Notes: a model not told the origin generated them from the sequence alone. A DNA stretch of 64,000 bases from Dehalococcoidia bacterium (GCA_014874385.1 JACWAE010000043.1:1-64000); one strand, 5' to 3'. Shown: positions 53,427-62,841, counted from the stretch's first letter. Translations and numbers: made by a program.

Positions 53427-54494
53427 ATGCAAAATACCGTATGGGGCAGAGCGATGAGAGTAATTTATCCTGCGCAAACACACAGGGAAATCCCCGAATC
53501 AATGATAATCGGCCAGGCCGATGATGCCTGGCATCCCCTGAAAGACAGAAACTATATCGAATGGTGGTACTTAGATGTGATGAACGGGGATGGCAGCATT
53601 GTCAGAGGCCAATTTTACATTTCCGGCGATGTCTCCCGGCCCGGCAGGGTATTAACAGGCGTCAGAGCCACCTATGTTAAGCCCGATGGAACAGAGATCA
53701 CCATAGAGGAGAAGTTCCCCTACTCCTCATTCAAATCTTCCACCGAATCCTGCGATGTAGAGATAGGCAAAAACTTCCTCAAGGGAGACCTTTCACATTA
53801 CACGCTTCATGTTGACGGCAGCGAAACATCCCTCGACCTGGAGCTCGACTCCAGGATGGCAGGCTTCACCAGCCACGCCTGCTTCGGCGATGAGACAAAG
53901 TGCATGTACTGGGTCGTCCCCCAGCCACGCAGCCATGCCCGGGGAAAGTTCCAAACTGGGGGAAAGGCCTTCGCCATAGACGGTTTGGGCTATCGCGACC
54001 ACAACTGGCTGAACTTCCCTCCCCTGAATGTTATAAAACATTGGGATTGGGGCAGAGTCTATGATAAAGAGTTCACCATTATCTTTGCCGACATCGTCAC
54101 AACCAAAAAATTTAAAAATGCCCGGATAAAACCGCTGATTATTTATGATTCGTCCAGGTTTATCTATCTTACTACAGAATCCGGTAAATGGAGCCTTGAT
54201 AAGGCAGATATCAAGCGCGATCCCGTTTCTAAGCTGGCAATTCCAGATAGACACATGGTAAAGGCCCGGGACCAGGATTTATCGCTCGAGTTGAATCTGC
54301 ACCTGGAGAAGGTCTTTCAGAGGATAGATTTGCTGGCAGACTACAATCCCATAGTAAGATGGCTGATCCGGACCTTCATAGCAAAACCTGCAGCAACTTC
54401 CTACTACTCCACCGGCTCAGGAAAATTGAACCTTCGTGGACAACAGAGCGCTTTGACCTGCACTGCGGTGCATGAGCTTGTCCGAAACACCTGA
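53427..54494 (+). CDS. AttH/CrtC-like lipocalin-type hydratase or isomerase
   Basis: 355 residues. EWWYLDVMNGDG near residue 45 and GLGYRDHNWLNFP near 190 are the two hallmarks of the AttH/carotenoid 1,2-hydratase (double lipocalin) family. Such proteins bind hydrophobic substrates. No carotenoid genes are in the window, so a role on another lipid or terpenoid is more likely. CGGAGGAG precedes the ATG. Third gene of the AOR run. Confidence 0.82.
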   Translation: MQNTVWGRAMRVIYPAQTHREIPESMIIGQADDAWHPLKDRNYIEWWYLDVMNGDGSIVRGQFYISGDVSRPGRVLTGVRATYVKPDGTEITIEEKFPYSSFKSSTESCDVEIGKNFLKGDLSHYTLHVDGSETSLDLELDSRMAGFTSHACFGDETKCMYWVVPQPRSHARGKFQTGGKAFAIDGLGYRDHNWLNFPPLNVIKHWDWGRVYDKEFTIIFADIVTTKKFKNARIKPLIIYDSSRFIYLTTESGKWSLDKADIKRDPVSKLAIPDRHMVKARDQDLSLELNLHLEKVFQRIDLLADYNPIVRWLIRTFIAKPAATSYYSTGSGKLNLRGQQSALTCTAVHELVRNT

Positions 54495-54557
54495 GCACTC
54501 AACCTCACTGTTGTCGTTTCGCATTAGGCTGCGGTCCAATGAAGTTTCCCTGCTTCT

Positions 54558-55532
54558 ATGAAGCAGGAGTTTGACTACCTGGCAGCAGATTATGTAGAAT
54601 TACCTATCGAAGCAATAGGGCACGCAATTATTATGTCTATGATGAACGGCCAGTCAAATGATGTTCCAGGGCAAGACCCCGAATTGATCACGAACGGGCT
54701 GGATGATCCGGACATCCTCTCCTTCATCAACAGTCTGATCGACCAGAATAGCTATCTCACAAGCAAGCTCGAACAAATCGCTACCCTCATGAAGCTGGCA
54801 GAAGAACAGGCAGAAACAGCTAGAGCAGAGGCCGAGAGAATAATTGCTGAAGCTAAGCAAATAGCAGAACAAAGCGCACAAGAAAAGCTCTCCATAGCTC
54901 AGCAACAGGCACAGGAGATTCTAAGAGCGGCAGAAGAGCAAGCCAACAGAATTATCTCAGAAGCAAAACAGAAGGCTGAAGCTGCCGAATGGCAAGCCCG
55001 AGAAATTTTGAATGCAGCAAAGGAGAAAGCCGAAAAAGAGGCGCTCCTTATCAGGCAAGAAGCCCAACAATTGCGACTGAAAAGCAAACCGCTGTCAGAA
55101 AGTCAACTAAAAGCAACCCCTCAGGCTGACCTCAAGAAATCACATTCGGACTCAGAAGGCATGGAAGTAAAGCAAGCTATACCGCCATCCGGCCAGGAAG
55201 GGGGAAACAAAGAGGAAACCCCAGGGCTTTACGACGGCACAATAGAGCTGGTGCTCCCTCCACCTATAGCACTAACGCGATTGCTCAAATTCGGCAGGCA
55301 ATTAAGGCATACGCGCCAGATAAAAGTCATGGGTCTGAAAGGCTCATTGACACAAGGCATTAGGATCAGACTTTTCTTACGCAACCGCATTCCGCTTCTT
55401 AAAGTACTTGAAGCAATACCGGAGGTAGAGAAAGTCTCAGGTGAACTCAAGAAGGCCAACGGGGCACACAATCCTCCCCAAACGAGGGACGAACTGAGTG
55501 TAAAGAGCGTCTTGGTTCGTATCAAAAAGTGA
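54558..55532 (+). CDS. Coiled-coil protein, Ala/Glu/Gln-rich
   Basis: 324 residues. Residues about 65-185 are a long coiled coil with repeats such as AEEQAETARAEAERIIAEAK and ANRIISEAKQKAEAAEWQAR, like DivIVA or ATPase stalk proteins. The C-terminal 80 residues (ELVLPPPIALTRLLKFGRQL, RNRIPLLKVLEAIPEVEKVS) are globular and not recognised. An N-terminal short globular part precedes. No membrane helix. A scaffold role is possible. Confidence 0.7.
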   Translation: MKQEFDYLAADYVELPIEAIGHAIIMSMMNGQSNDVPGQDPELITNGLDDPDILSFINSLIDQNSYLTSKLEQIATLMKLAEEQAETARAEAERIIAEAKQIAEQSAQEKLSIAQQQAQEILRAAEEQANRIISEAKQKAEAAEWQAREILNAAKEKAEKEALLIRQEAQQLRLKSKPLSESQLKATPQADLKKSHSDSEGMEVKQAIPPSGQEGGNKEETPGLYDGTIELVLPPPIALTRLLKFGRQLRHTRQIKVMGLKGSLTQGIRIRLFLRNRIPLLKVLEAIPEVEKVSGELKKANGAHNPPQTRDELSVKSVLVRIKK

Positions 55533-55606
55533 CCTGCTGGCCCTGAACATAAACTATCATGCGCTCTATTCCATCACGGGCACCAGTGCATCGACTGGCA
55601 TCCAGC

Positions 55607-55822
55607 CTAGTCTGGCATTTTCTTAGCCCCTGACCACTTTTTGAAAGCGTCTATCTCTTTTTGCAGGCTACTGGCCAACTGACGCCCATGTGATACTGCT
55701 AATGCCCGGTACATATCTATGGCAGCATCGGCCAGCTTGTCCTGAGCCCTCAGGATGAACACCGGCTCATCGGCGCCGATTTTGGGGATATTGAGCTTAC
55801 CGTATTTACCTGATACAGCCAT
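55607..55822 (-). CDS. Small hypothetical protein
   Basis: 71 residues from ATG 55822 after AGGAGG. KYGKLNIPKIGADEPVFILRAQD is followed by a helical second half (LADAAIDMYRALAVSHG). Not recognised. Immediately downstream of the HAD gene, so likely one transcript. Confidence 0.7.
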   Translation of the reverse strand: MAVSGKYGKLNIPKIGADEPVFILRAQDKLADAAIDMYRALAVSHGRQLASSLQKEIDAFKKWSGAKKMPD

Positions 55823-55836
55823 GACAACCTCCTTTC

Positions 55837-56544
55837 TCATCTATTATCTAAGTCATTTCCCAGACTCGTGATCGCTTGTAAGACCTTCCTGTAACTTTTC
55901 AGGTTCTTGAAAAGATAATCCGGTTTACTGGCTCGCAGCTTTTCTTCCGAGTGAAAGCCGGTCGCTACAGCAATTGTCATGGCACCAAGTTGTTTGCCGC
56001 TATTAACGTCCCGCAGAGAATCACCAATTATGACTACATCCTTATCGCTGAATTTCTTATCGGTTATGCTCTCAGCCCTTCCCACAGCGAGCCTCACCAT
56101 GCCTACCCGTGTCGGTGCTTCCGTTCCGTAAACGGCGAACCTGAAATACTTGCCCAAACCGGTAGCCTTCAGGACCCGATCAACTATGCCTGCCGAATCA
56201 CCCGTATATAACACAACAAAATTATCAGTTTTCGCTAGCTCCTCCAGGAGCTTTCTCACCCCGGGAAGGACATGGTCGGAAGCTTCTTTAGTAAGCTTTT
56301 CACCGAAAATCTTCTCATAGCTTTCCACCAGCGCCCGGCTATTCTTATTGACCTTAGCCTCAGGTATGCCTTTCAACCTCGCCAATTCAAGGAAATTATC
56401 AACCAGGCTTCTTCCCGCAAAGTCGATCTCCGTCAGCCTGGCATCTACACCGAAAAACCTGTTGAATAGTTCCCGAGTAGCCTCGTCATGAACGGATATA
56501 AAGTCTACAAGGGTTTGGTCCAAATCGAAAATAACTAGCTTCAC
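55837..56544 (-). CDS. HAD-superfamily hydrolase
   Basis: 235 residues. Motif I is IFDLDQTLVDF (D7, D9), motif II VVLYTGDSAG, and motif IV KDVVIIGDSLRDVNSGK. The cap type fits phosphoglycolate-phosphatase-like members. GTG start. A family-1 promoter element lies about 90 bases upstream. Confidence 0.9.
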   Translation of the reverse strand: MKLVIFDLDQTLVDFISVHDEATRELFNRFFGVDARLTEIDFAGRSLVDNFLELARLKGIPEAKVNKNSRALVESYEKIFGEKLTKEASDHVLPGVRKLLEELAKTDNFVVLYTGDSAGIVDRVLKATGLGKYFRFAVYGTEAPTRVGMVRLAVGRAESITDKKFSDKDVVIIGDSLRDVNSGKQLGAMTIAVATGFHSEEKLRASKPDYLFKNLKSYRKVLQAITSLGNDLDNR

Positions 56545-56633
56545 TTTCAGCCCAACCGTCAGGAATACGATCGCCCCTCTTCGTCACTGTCCTGTGGTGA
56601 CAGCGGCCTCCTTCCCCCATGCAGATTAAGGAC

Positions 56634-56703
56634 ATAATAAACGGGCAGGCATTAAGAAGTCATAAAATGTAGAGAGGGAAAAGTTAAGAAGTTGTTACAT
56701 TTA
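56634..56703 (-). promoter_or_regulatory. Promoter-like element, family 1, copy D (HAD gene)
   Basis: Minus strand: ATGACT at 56663-56658, 18-base spacer, TATTAT at 56639-56634, upstream block AAATGTAACAACTTCTTAAC. Confidence 0.6.
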
Positions 56704-56871
56704 GGCTATGCCATGCCGGGTGAGTATCCAGAAGTATGAGCAGGATGAATAGAGAAGCCTGGTAGAAGATGTTGACAGTTCGGCCATAATTCCGTAGATT
56801 ATGGCCGAAGGATATTCCCCAGAAACGTATCGCGCGAGATTTTGTATCTCGCGAATCGAAGGAGGCAGCAA

Positions 56872-57633
56872 ATGACCATCCCCAACTTTTCCTTAAAGGG
56901 CAAGGTGGCTATCGTCACCGGAGGGAGCAGGGGCATCGGCAAGGCAATTGCTTTGGGATTCGCTGAGGCCGGTGCCGACGTGGTAGTCGCCAGCCGCACC
57001 ATGCCCGACCTGGAAAAGGCAGCTCAGGAGATTGAGGCGCTGGGACGGCGTGCCCTGGCAGTACAGACAAATATCGCTGTGAAAAGCGAGGTGGACAACA
57101 TGGTGGCGAAAACACTGGACAAGTTTGGCACCATAGATATTCTGGTCAATAATGCCGCCATTAATATTATGCGCCCTCTGGTCGACCTTCGAGAGGATGG
57201 CTGGGACAAGGTGATGAACGTCGACCTCAAGGGTTACTTCCTGTGCAGCCAGGCAGCAGCGAAGGTGATGATGGGGAAACAGAGAGGCAACATAATCAAT
57301 ATCGTATCCACGGGCGCCGCGAAAGCAGCGCCGGGGCTGGGCGCCTACAGCATAGCCAAGGCCGGAGTGGTCATGCTCACTAAACTCCTGGCGGTCGAGC
57401 TGGCCGCCTATAAGATTCGCGTCAATGCCATCGGCCCGTACCTGGTCAAAACCGCTTTCAGCCTACCCTTGTGGTCGGACCCCGAGACGTGCAAGACCGT
57501 GGAAGCCTCTATTCCACTCGGTCGTCTGGCCGAGGCCGAGGATGTTATGCGCACAGCCCTGTTCCTTGCCTCCGAGGCTTCAAGCTACATTACAGGCCAG
57601 ACCATATTCCTGGACGGCGGCACTCTGGCCTGA
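56872..57633 (+). CDS. SDR oxidoreductase, FabG-like
   Basis: 253 residues from ATG 56872 after AGGAGG. VTGGSRGIGKAIALGFAEAG, ASRTMPDLE, LVNNAAINI, catalytic AYSIAKAGVVML, and the C-terminal YITGQTIFLDGG of 3-oxoacyl-reductase-like SDRs. It is followed after 25 bases by an MBL gene. Confidence 0.92.
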   Translation: MTIPNFSLKGKVAIVTGGSRGIGKAIALGFAEAGADVVVASRTMPDLEKAAQEIEALGRRALAVQTNIAVKSEVDNMVAKTLDKFGTIDILVNNAAINIMRPLVDLREDGWDKVMNVDLKGYFLCSQAAAKVMMGKQRGNIINIVSTGAAKAAPGLGAYSIAKAGVVMLTKLLAVELAAYKIRVNAIGPYLVKTAFSLPLWSDPETCKTVEASIPLGRLAEAEDVMRTALFLASEASSYITGQTIFLDGGTLA

Positions 57634-57658
57634 AGCTCAACGGCTGGGGAGGAATCTT

Positions 57659-58330
57659 TTGAGCAAGCCCTTCAAAGTATGCAAGGATGTATATCAGGTT
57701 GGCGGAGCTGATATATCACACCACTACGATTGCAGCGTCTACCTCCTCGACGCCGGAGACCTTCTGCTCATTGACTCAGGCGCGGGCATGAGCTTCGACA
57801 AGCTCATATCCAACATGGAGAAGCTCGGCTTCGACCCTAAGAAACTCAAGAGCATCCTGGTAACCCACTCCCACATCGACCACATCGGCTCTCTGCACCG
57901 TTTCCAGAAGGAGTTCGGCGCTAAGATAATAGCCCACGAACTCGATGCCGACGAAATAGAGGGAGACGGCGGTATAGCTGCCAAGGCCTACGGCGTATCT
58001 TACACTCCTTGCCATGTCGACCTGAGAATCAAAGGCGCTGAGGAGACCTTGCAAGTCGGAAAGTATGAGCTCAAGGTGATTCATATCCCCGGTCATACTC
58101 CGGGCAGCATAGCGGCATACGTGGACATCGATAAACAGAGGGTGCTCTTCGGGCAGGATATCCACGGCCCCTATTATCCCGCATGGGGAGCGGACCCGGC
58201 GCTGGCGAAGCTCTCCCTGCAGAAGCTCATAGACTTGAAGGCAGACATACTGTGCGAGGGCCACTTCGGAATCTACCAGCCTGCCTCAGAGGTGAAGAGG
58301 TATATCCAGCAATACGCGGACAGCTTATAG
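57659..58330 (+). CDS. Metallo-beta-lactamase-fold hydrolase
   Basis: 223 residues from a TTG at 57659 after GGGGAGG. Metal ligands are in LVTHSHIDHIGSLH, HIPGHTPGS and FGQDIHGP, and CEGHFG near the end. Glyoxalase II-like; substrate unknown. No ATG start gives a sensible N-terminus. Co-transcribed with the SDR. Confidence 0.87.
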   Translation: MSKPFKVCKDVYQVGGADISHHYDCSVYLLDAGDLLLIDSGAGMSFDKLISNMEKLGFDPKKLKSILVTHSHIDHIGSLHRFQKEFGAKIIAHELDADEIEGDGGIAAKAYGVSYTPCHVDLRIKGAEETLQVGKYELKVIHIPGHTPGSIAAYVDIDKQRVLFGQDIHGPYYPAWGADPALAKLSLQKLIDLKADILCEGHFGIYQPASEVKRYIQQYADSL

Positions 58331-58354
58331 TAAATCCGCTTCAAATCCGCATGC

Positions 58355-59719
58355 ATGAGTCAATCTAATCTAGATACGGCTTGGTTTTCCATGACAGATA
58401 GGCGGGTCATCGTCATAGGCGCTGGGGCCAGCGGCATGATGGCTGCAGGGCGAGCGGCGGAATCGGGCGCCAAAGTGCTGCTTCTGGAGAAGATGAAACG
58501 CCCCGGCAAGAAGCTCCTCATCAGCGGCCAGACGCGTTGCAACCTGACCAACGGCAGGGAATTAAATGACTTCATCTCCATGTATGGCCCCAATGGGCGC
58601 TTTCTCCGTAACGTTTTCCACCGTTACTTTCGCAATGGCCTGCTGGCTTTTATGAGGCACTGCGGTGTCGAGACCAAAACCGAGCCGGATGGCAGGATAT
58701 TCCCTGCCTCAGACGATGCCCGCGATGTGGTAAAAGCCTTTCAGAGATACATGGCTGACCATGGCGTACAGATGCGCACCGGGGTCAGGGCAACTGCGAT
58801 ACAGGTTGATGGAAAGCGCGTGACAGGTGTGCAAACAGAGCAAGGCATTTACCCGGCAGCAGCGGTTATCCTGGCGACTGGAGGCTCTTCATATCCCGGC
58901 ACCGGCTCCACCGGCGACGGCTACCGCATGGCTGAGGCCATTGGCCACACCATAGTAAAACTGCGTCCTGCGCTGGTTCCTCTCGTTGCCCAAGAAATCC
59001 AACTTGCGAAAAGCGTGCAGGGTATCGGCCTTGGCAGCGTTCGCCTGACCGCCTACCAGTGCAGCGCGGACGATATTGACCCGTCTCTGACACCAGGTGG
59101 CGATATAGGTCGCGGCACAGGACATGGAAAAGCTCGCTGGCCCGTCATCGAAAGCCGCAGCGGCACGATGATATTCACCCATTTCGGCATCGGCGGGCCC
59201 ATCACGTTGCAGATGAGCCTGGCCATAGTCGATGCGCTGGAGAAAGGGCCCGTGAGCGTGTCCATAGACCTTCAACCCGACCTCAGCGAGAAGCAATTGC
59301 ATCAGCGTCTGCAACAGGATTTCGAGCTCCATGGCAAGCGAAGCTTTAAGCGTATCATCTCAGGGCTACTGCCGCGCAAAATGATCGAGCCCTTCATCGA
59401 GATAACCGGTATCCCCTCTGATAAGCCCGTTAACCAGATTAACGCCGAAGAGAGAAAAAGGTTGGTAAGCCTGCTTAAATCCCTGCGTTTCAACATCAAA
59501 GGCCCTTTACCTCTAGCCTCGGCTATGGTCACTGCCGGGGGCGTCTCACTCAAAGAGATAGACCCGCGCACTATGGCTTCACGTTTGGTCAGCGGGCTTT
59601 ACCTCTGCGGTGAAGTGCTGGACCTGGATGCCGATACCGGCGGCTACAATCTGCAAGCTGCCTTTTCTACCGGCTATGTCGCCGGTGAGGAAGCGGCCGC
59701 TTTTGTTGCCGCAATATAA
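58355..59719 (+). CDS. BaiN/HI0933-family flavoprotein
   Basis: 454 residues. FAD motif VIVIGAGASGMMAAGRAAE, KMKRPGKKLLISGQTRCNLTN and the C-terminal GGYNLQAAFSTGYVAG are diagnostic for the YhiN/BaiN/RdsA family, which in gut bacteria reduces bile acid enones. The role here is unknown. The conserved part starts at ATG 58391; the ATG at 58355 adds 12 residues. Confidence 0.92.
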   Translation: MSQSNLDTAWFSMTDRRVIVIGAGASGMMAAGRAAESGAKVLLLEKMKRPGKKLLISGQTRCNLTNGRELNDFISMYGPNGRFLRNVFHRYFRNGLLAFMRHCGVETKTEPDGRIFPASDDARDVVKAFQRYMADHGVQMRTGVRATAIQVDGKRVTGVQTEQGIYPAAAVILATGGSSYPGTGSTGDGYRMAEAIGHTIVKLRPALVPLVAQEIQLAKSVQGIGLGSVRLTAYQCSADDIDPSLTPGGDIGRGTGHGKARWPVIESRSGTMIFTHFGIGGPITLQMSLAIVDALEKGPVSVSIDLQPDLSEKQLHQRLQQDFELHGKRSFKRIISGLLPRKMIEPFIEITGIPSDKPVNQINAEERKRLVSLLKSLRFNIKGPLPLASAMVTAGGVSLKEIDPRTMASRLVSGLYLCGEVLDLDADTGGYNLQAAFSTGYVAGEEAAAFVAAI

Positions 59720-59768
59720 GCGAGCCAAATGGATAAAGAATAAGTAGTCCCTGATACGGCTTTACTTT

Positions 59769-60023
59769 CTACTCAATCCGTTGGAAAGTTATTTTTTTGC
59801 TCTGCAAGTCGGCAGTCACGACCTTCCATCCCGCATCAAGCCAAGCTTTAGCTTGTGGATGTCTCTCATTTTCATTTCCCCACCATGGACGATGATGATG
59901 TGCCGCAGCACACAAAGGAAAACCTAGTATTTCCTCCAATTCTCCAAAACTCAGCGTAACTTTCACCTGCCCGCTTTTCGCAAGATTTCGCAAATAGTCT
60001 CTCAAAGGGTCATATTTACTCAT
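59769..60023 (-). CDS. Small DUF7662-like protein
   Basis: 84 residues. YDPLRDYLRNL, LSFGELEEILGFPL and HHRPWWGNENERHPQAKAWL match a small domain family of unknown function often found near mobile or defence genes. GGGGAGAG precedes the ATG. The next gene upstream on the same strand is of equal size, so they may be a pair. Confidence 0.75.
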   Translation of the reverse strand: MSKYDPLRDYLRNLAKSGQVKVTLSFGELEEILGFPLCAAAHHHRPWWGNENERHPQAKAWLDAGWKVVTADLQSKKITFQRIE

Positions 60024-60069
60024 TTCTCTCTCCCCATATTATTTCTTTCATTTTCTTCAATCTCACCAG

Positions 60070-60324
60070 TCATGCCTCAATGATCTCGAACCCTAAAGCC
60101 CTCAATACCCGAATCGCTTCGTGAGTGGTAACATCTGGCATCGTGCTTTTTTGTTGTTTGATCAAGTCCACTAGCAGTTGTCTGACCGGATAGAGCTTGC
60201 CATTAACCTCTGCATAAAATCTCGTTCTATCTCTCTTGCCCGAATCCATTTTTGTTACCGCTTTTTTCACATTTTCATCTGAGAATGTAAACGGCTTCCC
60301 CTTGATCGTAAAGGTCTTTTTCAT
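60070..60324 (-). CDS. Small hypothetical protein
   Basis: 84 residues; AAAGGAG precedes the ATG. Residues FTFSDENVKKAVTKMDSGKR, FYAEVNGKLYPVRQLLVDLI and HEAIRVLRALGFEIIEA suggest a compact alpha/beta fold. 46 bases before the DUF7662-like gene in the same direction. Not recognised. Confidence 0.65.
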   Translation of the reverse strand: MKKTFTIKGKPFTFSDENVKKAVTKMDSGKRDRTRFYAEVNGKLYPVRQLLVDLIKQQKSTMPDVTTHEAIRVLRALGFEIIEA

Positions 60325-60548
60325 TCCAAAATCTCCTTTCCCAACTACTACTACTACTACTTATATCAATTTTTATTATGAATGTCAATTATGTTCTGTG
60401 CTGTTCTCAACCAGACGAAACCTATTATTCGCAGTGGGTAGCTTTTAGACCTAGTCGCAGAGAGAAAAAGTAAGACTAGGTATATCTTGCCAGTAAGCAT
60501 TTAGGGGGCTCGTGTGAAATAACCATCGGCCTAGCAATATAGCTGGAG

Positions 60549-61130
60549 CTAAGACCGCAGTACGTGGATTCCGAACTCTTTCAGTGCTTCCACCAGGGCG
60601 CTCAGGGGAAGCCCCATCACGTTAAAATAGTCCCCTTCGATTCTTGCCACAATCACTGACCCCAGCCCCTGAATTGCGTATGCCCCCGCCTTGCCCAGCG
60701 GTTCCTTCGATTTAACATAGGCGTTGATCTCTTCCGGGGTTAGATTCTTAATGTGGACAACCGTCTCCACCGATTCAGTTAATACTTTGTCTTTGTCCAC
60801 ATCCAGAATGGTAAAACCCGTGATCACTGAATGAGGCTTTCCCCTCAGCCTCATAAGCATTTTTCTAGCTTCAGCTTCAGTGCCAGGCTTGCCCATGATT
60901 TTGCCCCTGAAGACAATAAAGGTGTCCGCAGCAATGATTATGGCGTTTTTGTGCCTGACGGCGACTGCTCTGGCCTTCCCCAGCGAAATCGTTCTGGCAA
61001 GCTCATCAGGGCTTAATCCAGAGCGCATATCCTCCGCATAATTACTTGGCTCGACCTCAAATTTCAGGCCAATTTTCTCCAGAAGTTCCCTTCTACGCGG
61101 AGATGCTGACGCCAACATGATTCTCTTCAT
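60549..61130 (-). CDS. maf: Maf-family nucleotide pyrophosphatase
   Basis: 193 residues from ATG 61130. LASASPRRRELLEKIGL at the N-terminus, IIAADTFIVFRGKIMGKP (catalytic Asp region), and KAGAYAIQGLGSVIVARIEGDYFNVMGLPLS are diagnostic. Hydrolyses dTTP/UTP or modified nucleotides. Lies downstream of the acyl-CoA synthetase across a terminator. Confidence 0.95.
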   Translation of the reverse strand: MKRIMLASASPRRRELLEKIGLKFEVEPSNYAEDMRSGLSPDELARTISLGKARAVAVRHKNAIIIAADTFIVFRGKIMGKPGTEAEARKMLMRLRGKPHSVITGFTILDVDKDKVLTESVETVVHIKNLTPEEINAYVKSKEPLGKAGAYAIQGLGSVIVARIEGDYFNVMGLPLSALVEALKEFGIHVLRS

Positions 61131-61156
61131 AGCCAATGTTCCACCTTAGCGATAAG

Positions 61157-61197
61157 AAAACAGGGTGTCGAGCAACTAACATACGACACCCTGTTTT
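61157..61197. terminator. Rho-independent terminator after the acyl-CoA synthetase
   Basis: AAAACAGGGTGTCG, 13-base loop, CGACACCCTGTTTT: 14-base stem with T runs on both strands. It ends the minus-strand synthetase transcript just before maf. Confidence 0.88.
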
Positions 61198-61218
61198 TAC
61201 ACTCAAGAACCTTCTCGC

Positions 61219-62787
61219 TTAAACGTTGTCTGTCTTCCCGTGCTGCTCCCTCAACACCCTCTTCAGTACCTTCCCGGTAGAGGTACGCGGAAGCTCGTCG
61301 ATAAAGCAAACATAGCGAGGCCGTTTGAAACTGGAAAGCTTCTGGCGGCAGAACTCAATCAACTCCTCCGGAGTAGCCTTCTTACCTTTCTTGAGGACTA
61401 CCACAGCCTTCGGTTCCTGCCCCCATTCCACACTGGGCACTGCGATCACCGCAGCCTCTTCGACGCAGGGATGAGCATATAGCACATTCTCCACCTCTTC
61501 GGGAGAGATGTTCTCGCCTCCTCTTATGATCATGTCGTCGCCGCGTCCTGCCAGATATATATAGCCCTCTTCGTCCATATAACCCTTATCGCCGGTGTGA
61601 AGCCAGCCGTCACTGGTCAAAGCCTTTGCTGTTTTCTCGGGGTCTTTCCAGTACCCGCTCATCACCCTGGGCCCTTTGGCAATAATCTCGCCCACTTCGC
61701 CCAACGGCACCTCTTTACCATGCTCGTCCGCTATCTTGATCTGCACATCATCCATAGGCCTGCCAATGGAGCATTGCAGCCTTTTCAGCTTCTTCTGCTT
61801 CTGCTCCTCGGTTCCGGTGATAACATGGTCTTCAGGCCCCAGAGCGGTTATAGTAGAAGCAGTCTCCGTCTGCCCGAAGGCATTGATGAACATCACCTTG
61901 GGGAATACTTCTATCGCCTTCTTTATCACCTCAAAGGGCATCGAAGCCGCACCGTAGGTTATCACCTTGAGGCAAGAAAGGTCGTGTTTGCTGAACTCCG
62001 GGTCATCGATGACCCGTTTAAGCATGGTAGGCACAAGCATAGCCCGATTGGCCCTGGTCTGCTCCACCGTCTTCATCCACTCTTTCACTTCAAACTGCCT
62101 CATCATCGCCAGAGTCCTGCCGCCATAGGTAGCAGCCAGCACAGCCTGTGCTCCGGCGACATGGTACAGAGGCACAGTAAGCAGGTTGGTCTCCTCTATC
62201 TCAAGGTCTACAGGGGTTACATTGCTCAGCATATATGTTACAAAGCTGTTGTGCGTTAAAGGCACCCCCTTCGGCCTCCCGGTAGTACCCGCAGTATACA
62301 TCAGCATAGTGACATCGTTATCATCGACTTCAGTGAACACATCCTCCGGGGAAGCCTTAGCCAGCAGGTCATCATAAAAGAGCATGCCGTCTACTTTCTT
62401 ATCTATGCTGATATAGTGCTCCACCTTGGGTAGATTGGGGCGCATGGTTCCCACCATCTCAAGGTAGCGCTCGCCGACAAATAAAATCCTGGCCTCGCAG
62501 TTGTTGAGCATATAGGTAAGCTCGTCGGCCTTGGCTCTGAAATTCAGCGGTGCGAAGATGGCGCCGAGCTTCGCCACCGCGTAGTAAGCTTCCAGATAGT
62601 GATTGCAGTTGACCTGCAATATGGCCACGATGTCGCCCTTCTTCACCCCGAGCTCAGTAAGAGCATTAGCCAGCCTGTTTGAGCGCTCGTTAAGCTGGCC
62701 GAAACTGAACTTTTTACCTTCGAAGATTATCGCCGGTCGGTCCGGTACGATAGAACTGGCAATCGTGAGGAAGTCCGTAGTATTCAT
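61219..62787 (-). CDS. Acyl-CoA synthetase (AMP-forming)
   Basis: 522 residues. P-loop-like MLMYTAGTTGRPKGVPLTH, motif FINAFGQTETAST, GWLHTGDKGYMDEEGYIYL and the catalytic lysine near the C-terminus in RTSTGKVLKR. Activates a carboxylic acid to its CoA ester via the acyl-adenylate. AAAAAGGAGG precedes the ATG. Sits near a Sir2 deacylase, a known regulator of such synthetases through that lysine, and near an enoyl-CoA hydratase. Confidence 0.94.
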   Translation of the reverse strand: MNTTDFLTIASSIVPDRPAIIFEGKKFSFGQLNERSNRLANALTELGVKKGDIVAILQVNCNHYLEAYYAVAKLGAIFAPLNFRAKADELTYMLNNCEARILFVGERYLEMVGTMRPNLPKVEHYISIDKKVDGMLFYDDLLAKASPEDVFTEVDDNDVTMLMYTAGTTGRPKGVPLTHNSFVTYMLSNVTPVDLEIEETNLLTVPLYHVAGAQAVLAATYGGRTLAMMRQFEVKEWMKTVEQTRANRAMLVPTMLKRVIDDPEFSKHDLSCLKVITYGAASMPFEVIKKAIEVFPKVMFINAFGQTETASTITALGPEDHVITGTEEQKQKKLKRLQCSIGRPMDDVQIKIADEHGKEVPLGEVGEIIAKGPRVMSGYWKDPEKTAKALTSDGWLHTGDKGYMDEEGYIYLAGRGDDMIIRGGENISPEEVENVLYAHPCVEEAAVIAVPSVEWGQEPKAVVVLKKGKKATPEELIEFCRQKLSSFKRPRYVCFIDELPRTSTGKVLKRVLREQHGKTDNV

Positions 62788-62841
62788 CTCACCTCCTTTT
62801 TAATATTGCCTGATTATGATGAGAACTGCCATACCTCACAC

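Noticed and set aside
60344-60362. CTA trinucleotide run as a CRISPR or functional repeat
   Set aside because: A short microsatellite only; no spacers, no cas genes anywhere in the window.
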